Shown here: piece by piece, positions 17,253 to 24,971 of the stretch
How the letters are laid out: every line of letters begins with the position of its first letter
How positions within the stretch are numbered: the first letter of the stretch is position 1
Position numbers and translations under genes: made by a program
Notes under the pieces: model-generated
Database searches by the model: none
Seen by the model: only the letters and a program-made list of their open reading frames with translations
Told to the model about the DNA's origin: nothing
Assembly: GCF_001593605.1 (NCBI RefSeq)
Contig: NZ_CP012836.1
Location: forward strand, 434,001 to 498,000
DNA from: Algoriphagus sanaruensis
GTDB lineage: Bacteria > Bacteroidota > Bacteroidia > Cytophagales > Cyclobacteriaceae
Length of the DNA: 64,000 nt
Direction of reading: 5' to 3'

Positions 17253-18237
17253 AGTTCTCCAAAAATTGACGTAACGCGACTCTCCAATCTGGATGAGCAT
17301 CCCAAACGGGACCGATATAAAGTTCATCACGAACCAAAAGTTTGATATAATATTTAACGACCGTCTGACTTCCCTCTTCTCCACCAAGAGGATCAAATCC
17401 CATACTTTTCATTAAATCTGCTTGACGTCCCTCGACCTTCACCAATAAAAACTGAACTCTCTCACGGATCAATTCTTGAGCGGGTCTCGATTCGGTCAAC
17501 CATTCCACTTGATGGGGGTAAACTTGACTGATTATTTCCTGAATCTGGGATTTTTGCGTTGCCTGTTCAGCTAATATTGCCTCTTGGGTTTTACCAAGAA
17601 GATCATAACGAAAAAAACTTACCATCCCAGTTTCCGCAGATGTACCCTCCAAAGGAATCCCAAGCTTAAAAACATCCAAGTTTAATGGGTTTCTGGGCAA
17701 AAAGTCTAAAGATCCTACAGCCCCACCAGAGTTAGAAGTTGAGTTTAGAAGGGGAAATTCAGCAACATCAATCACCAACAAATTTTTACTTTGCTTTTGC
17801 TTTCCTATTCCTTCAAGTTGTAATCCGGCAGATTTCCAATCCGAAGCCTTAATTCCAAAAATGGAAGTTGTAGATACCACTTTGGCATCCCCACTAAATG
17901 GACCAATATGAACTTGACAAGCATTTTTTTGCCGCGTCACAAATACTACATTTTTCACCTTCCGCTGCGCAAGAGCAGTAGCAAATTCCGCCAAGGTAGC
18001 CTCCGAAAGAGAAATCTGCTCCAGCTCAAAATAACCAACTGGATCTCCTCCAGATTCTACTAAGTAGGGATGAATGCTATCTGCTAATGATCTCCACTCC
18101 ATAGCGGGTCTGGCGGATGGATCAGAAGAGATCAAAACAACTGACTTCCCCTCTAAATAACTTTCTGGCAAATTACCCTGTGCTTTTAGATTGAAAGAAA
18201 GAATAGAAAAAAGAAAAACAAGGGAGATAAATTTCAT
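17242..18237 (-). CDS. Secreted protein of unknown function, 331 aa
   Basis: I do not recognise a named domain. A signal peptide is clear (FISLVFLFSILSFNLKAQ), so the protein is periplasmic or outer-membrane associated. The first 150 residues alternate strands and helices: SVVLISSDPSARPAMEWRSL, VKNVVFVTRQKNACQVHIG, NLLVIDVAEFPLL. A helical middle follows, and the C-terminus has TVVKYYIKLLVRDELYIG and ending W-D-A-H-P-D-W. The last part resembles a conserved box, but no function follows from it. It is divergent from the M28 peptidase by 69 bases. Confidence 0.65.
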   Translation of the reverse strand: MKFISLVFLFSILSFNLKAQGNLPESYLEGKSVVLISSDPSARPAMEWRSLADSIHPYLVESGGDPVGYFELEQISLSEATLAEFATALAQRKVKNVVFVTRQKNACQVHIGPFSGDAKVVSTTSIFGIKASDWKSAGLQLEGIGKQKQSKNLLVIDVAEFPLLNSTSNSGGAVGSLDFLPRNPLNLDVFKLGIPLEGTSAETGMVSFFRYDLLGKTQEAILAEQATQKSQIQEIISQVYPHQVEWLTESRPAQELIRERVQFLLVKVEGRQADLMKSMGFDPLGGEEGSQTVVKYYIKLLVRDELYIGPVWDAHPDWRVALRQFLENLKK

Positions 18238-18306
18238 GATTTCGCGGAATCAAGCAGTTAAGCTTACTATTTTTACGAATATACATAACGCAATACAGAA
18301 TACGAG

Positions 18307-19248
18307 ATGTCAATTCGGCCCATTTTAGTCTTTAGGTTTTTCATAATTCTTTGGTTTTGCAACACGACTCCTTCGATAGGTCAAAAAATTTCTTCTGAAA
18401 ACTTACTGGCTCACCTCGAGTTCTTAGCGTCTGATGAGCTTGAAGGAAGGAAAACACTCGAGGCTGGAAACTTAAAAGCCCGGCAGTACATTCAAAATTT
18501 TCTCAACAAGCTAGAACATGCCGAATCCATTTACCCGGATTACACACACTATTTTTCATTTGAAAACTCCCGAACCAAAAAGAGATACGATGATGCAGCA
18601 AATCTAATCGCCTATATACCGGGGAGCGAAAGCAAGAAAATTATCGTGATTACAGCCCACTATGATCATGTGGGCGTAGGAAGAGCAAATGCTTCGGGTG
18701 ATTCGATTTATAACGGTGCAGATGATAATGCATCTGGCACTGCAGCTCTTTTGGAAATCGCATCTTATTTCTCGAAAAACAGGCCTAAACACGCCATTAT
18801 GATTGCTGCCTTAGATGCAGAAGAAATGGGTCTGCAGGGAGCAAAGGCTTTGGTAAATGATTTTCCCTATGAATTGGATCAAATTCTGCTCAACATCAAC
18901 ATGGATATGATCGGAAGAAACGATCAAAATGAACTTTATGTGTCAGGAACACACTATTATCCGCAGTTCAAAGACATTTTAGGAACAACAGCCCAAAATC
19001 ACAGCATCAATTTGAGATTCGGTCATGATATCCCCGGAACCGGCGCAGACGACTGGACTAAATCATCGGATCATGGCGCATTCTTCGCCAAACAAGTGCC
19101 TCACCTTTATTTTGGAGTTGAAGATCACGAAGATTATCACAAACCTTCTGATGATATTTCAGGGATTCAAGCAGATTTTTTTACCCATGCTACAAACCTA
19201 ATTCTTGATTGTATTTTGGCTATTGATAAAAAAATTGAAATTAAATAA
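18307..19248 (+). CDS. M28-family zinc aminopeptidase
   Basis: This 313-residue secreted metallopeptidase has a hydrophobic signal (LVFRFFIILWFCNTTPSIGQ). The co-catalytic zinc ligands are recognisable: His and Asp in AHYDHVGVG and NGADDNASG, the Glu pair in ALDAEEMGLQG, Asp in NMDMIGRND, and the late His in EDHEDYHKPSD. This matches the M28 (aminopeptidase Y/S) fold, which frees N-terminal residues from peptides. It likely works in the periplasm on imported peptides. It is followed 41 bases later by the ClC channel on the same strand. Confidence 0.88.
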   Translation: MSIRPILVFRFFIILWFCNTTPSIGQKISSENLLAHLEFLASDELEGRKTLEAGNLKARQYIQNFLNKLEHAESIYPDYTHYFSFENSRTKKRYDDAANLIAYIPGSESKKIIVITAHYDHVGVGRANASGDSIYNGADDNASGTAALLEIASYFSKNRPKHAIMIAALDAEEMGLQGAKALVNDFPYELDQILLNINMDMIGRNDQNELYVSGTHYYPQFKDILGTTAQNHSINLRFGHDIPGTGADDWTKSSDHGAFFAKQVPHLYFGVEDHEDYHKPSDDISGIQADFFTHATNLILDCILAIDKKIEIK

Positions 19249-19289
19249 CCAGTAGAAATTGAACCGATTTCCATTAACTCTAGTCTGAC

Positions 19290-21068
19290 TTGGCCAAAAA
19301 CGATATCATAACGCGTTTTCTGATCTGGAGACTCCGCCATATGAGCAACCAGACCTTTATCCTAATCCTGAGTGGATTAGTAGGAATAGGTTCTGGATTG
19401 GCAGCAGTGATCCTCAAGCAAACTGTACATGGTATCCAGCATTTTTTGACAGAGGATTTTTATAAGGAATACGCCAATTTCCTCTATATCATTTATCCTT
19501 TGATTGGAATATCCATCGCTTATCTGATTGGGAAATTTATCCTCAAGGATGTGGGAGGTCACGGAATTCCAGATATACTTTTCAATATTTCCAAAAAGTC
19601 TAGCCTAATCCCCAGAGTAAAAATGTACAGTCGGGTGATCACTTCGGCATTTACAGTCGGCTTTGGAGGATCAGTTGGATTGGAAGCCCCAATGGTCGTC
19701 ACTGGATCTGCTATCGGATCCAACACAGGAGTTCTCATGCATCTGAACTCAAAAAAAAGAAGTCTATTGATAGGATGCGGAGCGGCAGGAGCTATCTCAG
19801 CGATATTTGGCGCTCCGATTGGTGCAGTAATTTTTGCAATAGAGGTCATTTTAATGGAAATCAGCACGGCTAGTTTCATTCCCTTGCTGATTGCCTCTGT
19901 GATGGGCTCAATTACTTCCTTATTGCTTATTGGTAAAGAGTCCTTATTCAATTTTCAAATTGAAGAATCTTTCCAGGCGATCCACATGCCTCATTATTTG
20001 CTTTTAGGTATAATCTGTGGAATGGTCTCCCTGTATTTTAGTAAAATGGTCCAGTCCACAGAACAGGTGATGGAGGATATGGGAGATCAGTGGATGCGGC
20101 TCTTGTATGGTGGAGCATTTTTAGGGTTTATGGTGTTCTTTTTCCCTCCGATTTATGGAGAAGGCTATGACACACTTAACCTATTGATCGAAGGAAATTC
20201 AGGTCAAATCCTAGATAAAAGTCCTTTTTTCTCCCAACTCGAAAACCCTTATTTGATTTTTGGATTCTTGGTAATCGTCATTTTACTAAAACCGATTGCC
20301 TCGGCAGTCACAATTGGTGCAGGCGGGAGCGGTGGAATATTCGCTCCATCTTTATACGTTGGTGGACTCGTAGGTTTTGCCTTTGCTTATTTTTACAATT
20401 TATTTGACCTCCCCTATCATTTACCCATGGCTCATTTTACTTTGGTGGCCATGTGCGGAGTAATGGCTGGTGTTCAGCATTCTCCCTTATCTGCGATATT
20501 CTTGATCGCAGAGATTACGGGAGGCTATGAATTGTTTATTCCTTTAATGTTTGTCTCGGCGATTTCTTCATCGACGGCAACTTATTTTCAAAAAGATAGC
20601 TTGTATAAGCTTCAATTGAAGGCACAAGGGAAACAACTTCCCGAATCCAAAGACCAAGAACTTTTGGATGCGATTTCTATAGAAAATGTCATCGAAAAAG
20701 ACCTGCTTCCCATCGATCCAGAGTCAAAACTGAAGGATCTAATCAACTTGGTTAAAATCTCCAAGCGAAATATTTTCCCAGTGGTGGATCAAGAGGGAAT
20801 CCTCAGAGGGATTATTACCCTTGATGATATCAGAGATATTATGTTTGATGCTGAAAAGCAAGATTCAATCATGGTCAAGCAGCTGATGCACAGTCCTCCA
20901 GAAATCTTATTGGATACCGAAAATATGCAATCTGCGATGGAAAAATTTGAAAAATCGGGTGCTTGGAATCTACCTGTAATTCAAAATGGGAGGTATTTAG
21001 GCTTCGTTTCTAAATCGAGAATTTTCAATACTTATAGAAATAGACTGCTTCGACAAAAGCTCCAATAA
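19290..21068 (+). CDS. clcA: ClC-family chloride channel/antiporter with CBS domains
   Basis: This 592-residue polytopic membrane protein carries the ClC ion-path motifs. These are GFGGSVGLEAPMV (with the gating Glu), a Gly-rich AIFGAPIGAVIFAIE, and GAGGSGGIFAPSLYVGG. The C-terminal 150 residues form a CBS pair (IFPVVDQEGILRGIITLDDI, NLPVIQNGRYLGFVSKSRI) that binds nucleotides and can gate transport. The frame opens at TTG (19290). An ATG exists 17 codons later, but ClC proteins commonly have a basic leader like FLIWRLRHMSNQ before helix B, so TTG is preferred. Downstream lies the DnaA-box region. Confidence 0.92.
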   Translation: MAKNDIITRFLIWRLRHMSNQTFILILSGLVGIGSGLAAVILKQTVHGIQHFLTEDFYKEYANFLYIIYPLIGISIAYLIGKFILKDVGGHGIPDILFNISKKSSLIPRVKMYSRVITSAFTVGFGGSVGLEAPMVVTGSAIGSNTGVLMHLNSKKRSLLIGCGAAGAISAIFGAPIGAVIFAIEVILMEISTASFIPLLIASVMGSITSLLLIGKESLFNFQIEESFQAIHMPHYLLLGIICGMVSLYFSKMVQSTEQVMEDMGDQWMRLLYGGAFLGFMVFFFPPIYGEGYDTLNLLIEGNSGQILDKSPFFSQLENPYLIFGFLVIVILLKPIASAVTIGAGGSGGIFAPSLYVGGLVGFAFAYFYNLFDLPYHLPMAHFTLVAMCGVMAGVQHSPLSAIFLIAEITGGYELFIPLMFVSAISSSTATYFQKDSLYKLQLKAQGKQLPESKDQELLDAISIENVIEKDLLPIDPESKLKDLINLVKISKRNIFPVVDQEGILRGIITLDDIRDIMFDAEKQDSIMVKQLMHSPPEILLDTENMQSAMEKFEKSGAWNLPVIQNGRYLGFVSKSRIFNTYRNRLLRQKLQ

Positions 21069-21497
21069 GCCAATTTTAGAAGAAAATTTGGAATCTGATT
21101 TTATCCACTTTCTAAGAAAAAAATAAACCTGATTTTCAGCAGTTAGAAGGAATTATCCACAAAAGATGACTCAAGTAGGAGGCATTAAATTCCTTATTTT
21201 CAGTGAATTATATATATATCAAAAGGGAGTGTGGATAAATAATTGAATTTGTGGATAAATTTTTCTTGCGTTTTTTAATCCTCAAAATTTCAATGTATTG
21301 GCATTTATTTACAAAACTTGCCAAACTCTGTCAGCTAAATTTTTACCACTTAAAACCATCTCCAAAAATCCAGAAATGAAATTTTATTTGGATTTGAAAA
21401 TGGATGAAAAATTTGAGAGAAAATTTTTCTGACTTTTTTAGAATCTACCTTATTGGCCTAGAAAAAAAAAAATTTTTACAGCCAAAGTTCTATTTTT
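21069..21497. other. Gene-free AT-rich region with DnaA-box cluster, possible origin or DnaA-binding locus
   Basis: These 429 bases separate convergent clcA and mtgA and hold no gene. The left part carries the DnaA-box cluster at 21101-21258 and a tatatatat tract (about 21209-21218). The right part is AT-rich with long A and T runs, near 21412-21490. No rho-independent hairpin is obvious despite the convergent genes. See the separate entry for the boxes. Confidence 0.6.
21101..21258. other. Cluster of DnaA boxes
   Basis: Three exact copies of TTATCCACA occur: 21153-21161 (plus), 21230-21238 (minus) and 21250-21258 (minus). One near match, TTATCCACT, is at 21101-21109 (plus). The two minus boxes are exactly 20 bases apart, about two helical turns. 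By simple base counting an exact 9-mer is expected about 0.5 times on both strands of 64 kb, so three within 106 bases is very unlikely by chance. It suggests a DnaA-binding locus: a chromosome origin, a titration site or a regulatory site. Confidence 0.7.
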
Positions 21498-22193
21498 TTA
21501 AATCCCAAAACCAACTGGCTCCAAATTGTTCATTTGCCGCAAAATCCAAGATTGTCTTCCTTTAATATAGCCAGTTGGTCTTGCTGGATTCCATCGTCTT
21601 GGATTTGGTAAAACTGCAGCAATCACAGCCGCTTGACTACGGGAAAGTTTTGAAGCAGGCCGTTTGAAGTAAGTTTGCGCTGCAGCCTCAATCCCATAAA
21701 TACCATCCCCCATTTCGATGACATTGAGGTAAACTTCCATAATTCGCTCTTTGGACCAAATAACTTCAACCAAAACCGTAAAATAGGCTTCTAAAGCTTT
21801 TCTCACATAACTTCTATCTGGCCAAAGGAATACATTTTTTACGGTTTGCTGGGTAATCGTACTTGCGCCTTTGATTCGCTTTCCTTTCTTATTTCCTTCC
21901 CATGCTTTTTCCATCGCCTCAAAATCAAAGCCCCGATGGTCAAGGAACTTTTGATCCTCAGCAGCTACCACTGCTTGTGCAGCATGTTTTGAAATATTCG
22001 TGATTGGCTCCCAATCTTTATACAGTCTTAACTCTTTTTCTGGATCCAATCCCTGCTCGACCAAGCGGATAACCATCAAAGGAGTGATCGGCACCGGTAC
22101 AAATCGGTAAAGAATAACCAATCCGATCGATAACCCTAAAAACCAAAGGGTAATCTTGAAAATGAGTTTCCCAATCCAACGAATAATCTTCAT
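21498..22193 (-). CDS. mtgA: Monofunctional biosynthetic peptidoglycan transglycosylase
   Basis: This 231-residue GT51 enzyme polymerises lipid II into glycan strands. One N-terminal membrane anchor lies at about 10-30 (LIFKITLWFLGLSIGLVILY). The GT51 motifs follow: VVAAEDQKFLDHRGFD with the catalytic Glu, KGASTITQQTVKNVFLW, and EVYLNVIEMGDGIYGIEAAA. There is no transpeptidase domain, which separates it from bifunctional PBPs. It sits eight bases after a methyltransferase gene and is likely in one transcript with it. Confidence 0.93.
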   Translation of the reverse strand: MKIIRWIGKLIFKITLWFLGLSIGLVILYRFVPVPITPLMVIRLVEQGLDPEKELRLYKDWEPITNISKHAAQAVVAAEDQKFLDHRGFDFEAMEKAWEGNKKGKRIKGASTITQQTVKNVFLWPDRSYVRKALEAYFTVLVEVIWSKERIMEVYLNVIEMGDGIYGIEAAAQTYFKRPASKLSRSQAAVIAAVLPNPRRWNPARPTGYIKGRQSWILRQMNNLEPVGFGI

Positions 22194-22201
22194 AGTAAAG
22201 G

Positions 22202-22993
22202 CTAATTGATTGCTTTTGCCTGTGCAAATTGATAGAAAAAAACTGCATTTTCATCATCCGACAACGAATCCAAATCTCTTTCCATTTGGAGCACTATTTC
22301 TGGAGTCACCTTATCCGATTTTAACAAAGAATCTTCGGCACTTTTCATTAGCGTTTTCCAATACAAACAGAAGTTTTTGAGTCGTTCACCATCCCTTTGA
22401 TCACAAAGGAATCCTCCATTTCGAATTTCAATCTGTTGAAATCCTGCAGTATTTAACAGGTTTCCAAGGTGGATACCGATATCTGGATTTCCGCCTAGTT
22501 CCTTCTGATGAGAATTATAAGCCTCGTAATACTGAAGAAGACCTTGAAGTTTTGGATAAAAATAAAAGCTAGCGTTAAATACTTCGGTAATAAAAACTTT
22601 TGCACCAAAATCCAAAAAAGGCTTAATCCGGAAGAGAACTTGGGAAGGATTCGCTAAATGCTCCAAAGTCCAGCAAATAAATAAGCCATCAAAAATTTGA
22701 TCGAATTTAGGATAATGGATATCCTGACATTCAAATCGTACTCGACCTTCGTATTCTCGTAGGTTTTCTTTCGCTTTTATCAACTGTTTCTGCTCTATAT
22801 CCACACAAGTGATCTGTAAGTTTGGAAACAGGTCAAGGAGAATTTTGGTCTGAGCACCTACTCCAGAACCTAATTCTAGAATATGATGGCATCCCGAAAA
22901 ATCAATTTTTTCATAAATCAAGGATGCCAAAATTCCAGACTGTTCTAAAAGTCTAGCTTGTTCTTTATCCTGATAGCCATGCAGATAGTTCAT
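22202..22993 (-). CDS. Class I SAM-dependent methyltransferase
   Basis: The protein has 264 codons including the stop if it starts at the ATG (22991-22993); an in-frame TTG lies two codons earlier. The SAM-binding motif I is HILELGSGVGAQTKILL near residue 37. An acidic motif II follows (ITCVDIEQKQLIKAKEN). Motif IV-like GLFICWTLEHLANPSQVL is near 110. The substrate is unknown; this Methyltransf_25/31-type fold acts on small molecules or proteins. It lies just upstream of mtgA. A terminator separates it from the DUF3858-like gene at 23034. Confidence 0.75.
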   Translation of the reverse strand: MNYLHGYQDKEQARLLEQSGILASLIYEKIDFSGCHHILELGSGVGAQTKILLDLFPNLQITCVDIEQKQLIKAKENLREYEGRVRFECQDIHYPKFDQIFDGLFICWTLEHLANPSQVLFRIKPFLDFGAKVFITEVFNASFYFYPKLQGLLQYYEAYNSHQKELGGNPDIGIHLGNLLNTAGFQQIEIRNGGFLCDQRDGERLKNFCLYWKTLMKSAEDSLLKSDKVTPEIVLQMERDLDSLSDDENAVFFYQFAQAKAIN

Positions 22994-23010
22994 TCTCAAA
23001 TTTCAATAAA

Positions 23011-23030
23011 AAAAGGGCCGAAGCCCTTTT
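23011..23030 (-). terminator. Terminator after the DUF3858-like gene
   Basis: An 8-bp stem (23011-23018 with 23023-23030) with a CGAA loop lies 3 bases after the stop of the 645-aa gene. Read on the minus strand it ends in a run of T. Confidence 0.75.
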
Positions 23031-23033
23031 AAA

Positions 23034-24971
23034 TTATGGATTAGCAACCTTTTTTTTCAAAACAATTGGCGCTGTTAATTTAGAAGAAACTGTTTCCATG
23101 AAGAATTTCAGGTCAGCATAAGCACCCACAGGGATTAAACTCGCTCTGACATCAAGCTTTGCTGTCACTTTGAGGATTTCACCGATCTTTTCAACAGAAT
23201 AGTTAAAACCAATTAATCCCCCCGGTATAGTAATGCTTTCGCTAGTCGGATAGTCATCCAGTTCATACCCCTCAGGAATTACAACATTTGCCGTATATAA
23301 TTCGCTAAACGGATATTCAAAATCAACTGGAAAAACACGGTACTCCTGTGTAAATGGATTTTGAGCAAAAGAAGAAATCCTCAAGGGGTTAAAAGCTAAA
23401 ATGTCTAATTCTGCCGCATTTGGCATCACCATTTCAAAATTCGCATTTAGGTAGTTTTTCTCCTCTAGCAAGTTTTCCAATTCCACATTTCGCACTTCCA
23501 TGGTTTCCCTGGAATACGTGAATAAATCCTCCATCGGTTTTTCTGCTTTTCGCAATCGCTCTGCAGCCTTTGCAATACTCAGCCCCGCATAATTGTAACT
23601 TCTTAGGCTATTTTTTATTACAAGCTCGCCAGTTTCTTGGTTTAACTCCACCGTAGAAGAAACGATATTATTCGAATTGTGCTTTAATTCGATCGGGATA
23701 AGCCTGCTTTTATCCTTTTGTAATAGAAGCCCTCCCTTGACATGCTTATCAATATCCACAAACCCAAATGGTGCCATAGGATCACTCAAATCAATAAACT
23801 GTGGCTTCCCATCAAGTTCAGCTAACAATAAAATTTCATCAAATTGGTTTAAAAATGGAAACTGAACCAATTCGCTTCTGCCGTAACCTTTGCTTCCGAT
23901 GAGGATTGGATCACAGACAATGCCTTGTGATTTTAAGATTCCCATATAAGCCAAAATCAATTCTCCGGGTTGGCCTCGCTTGGACTTTAATAATTGGTTT
24001 AGGCTTTGATCTGGATAGATGTAGTCCTCCCCTTCATTGATAAAATTATCTCGAAGATAATAGTAGGCGTTTTCTGCTTTTTCTCTTTGGGTACCTTTGG
24101 ATAGATCTAAGGCAAAAAGTTCTCGCTCCAAGGCCCCAGAACGGTAATAACCATTCACGGTATATCGCTCGATCATTTCATCCCCAAGAACTTCCCATGT
24201 ATTGAGTACATCTTTAAATTCCGCGCCTGCATTGGAAGCTGCTGTCTGATATTTAGATAACTGAAATTCCACACGCTCTTCATAATCGCGGTAGTTTTTC
24301 ATGTAGGGTTCTTCTTTTAGCGAATAGAGATTCCGTAATTCCCAAGAATATGTGCCATTATTGACCTCCTTTTTAGCTTTATAGAAAAAGTTTTCCCCCT
24401 GACCGATCATTTTATACTCCAATTGTGGGATCATGATGATCTGGTATCTAGAGAACAATGTGGGAATGGATCGTTGGAATCTCCACCCATCTAAGAAGGT
24501 TAGATTCTTATCTCCCTTCTTATAAGAAAACTCCAAGATAGATCCTACTTGAACATCTGGAAAGGTAATTCGAACTTCTCGATAGCCTTCTCCCAAGTCT
24601 ACATCAAAGATATTGTCCTTTCCAAGCTTAGTGACATTAGCCTCACCATTGACATAATTGACCAGTTGGGCCTTTATTCCGGAGATATTTTCTACACCTG
24701 AAGTCCCTCTGTAATAGCGAATTCTAATATCGCCTTCTTCCTTTCCGGCTTCAGTCAAAATTTTGATTCGGTAAAAAAAATTGGTCTCAAGGATATCACT
24801 GTAAAACCGAGAGTCTCCATAAGCCGCCAAGACAACCGCCGCAGCTCCTGGTTCATACGGGACTTCTGTCAGTGCTATTTCATTGGGATTGATGTCGCCC
24901 ATTTTATTGGATTGAGCGAAAAGAATACTTGGCCCTAGTATAAGTGTAAGTGCCAAAAAGAATTTATTCAT
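23034..24971 (-). CDS. DUF3857/DUF3858-type secreted protein with degenerate transglutaminase core
   Basis: This 645-residue protein has a signal peptide (FFLALTLILGPSILFAQ). A DUF3857-like N-terminal region follows with VQVGSILEFSYKKGDKNL, then a transglutaminase-like core and a C-terminal beta region typical of DUF3858. In the core, the position of the catalytic Cys (YGDC in its partner) reads KSKRGQPGELILAYMG, with no Cys. The later FNHVI position reads FDEILLL, with no His. So it should be catalytically inactive and perhaps a binding or scaffold protein. The gene overlaps the end of the active-looking paralogue by eight bases, implying coupled expression. Confidence 0.8.
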   Translation of the reverse strand: MNKFFLALTLILGPSILFAQSNKMGDINPNEIALTEVPYEPGAAAVVLAAYGDSRFYSDILETNFFYRIKILTEAGKEEGDIRIRYYRGTSGVENISGIKAQLVNYVNGEANVTKLGKDNIFDVDLGEGYREVRITFPDVQVGSILEFSYKKGDKNLTFLDGWRFQRSIPTLFSRYQIIMIPQLEYKMIGQGENFFYKAKKEVNNGTYSWELRNLYSLKEEPYMKNYRDYEERVEFQLSKYQTAASNAGAEFKDVLNTWEVLGDEMIERYTVNGYYRSGALERELFALDLSKGTQREKAENAYYYLRDNFINEGEDYIYPDQSLNQLLKSKRGQPGELILAYMGILKSQGIVCDPILIGSKGYGRSELVQFPFLNQFDEILLLAELDGKPQFIDLSDPMAPFGFVDIDKHVKGGLLLQKDKSRLIPIELKHNSNNIVSSTVELNQETGELVIKNSLRSYNYAGLSIAKAAERLRKAEKPMEDLFTYSRETMEVRNVELENLLEEKNYLNANFEMVMPNAAELDILAFNPLRISSFAQNPFTQEYRVFPVDFEYPFSELYTANVVIPEGYELDDYPTSESITIPGGLIGFNYSVEKIGEILKVTAKLDVRASLIPVGAYADLKFFMETVSSKLTAPIVLKKKVANP

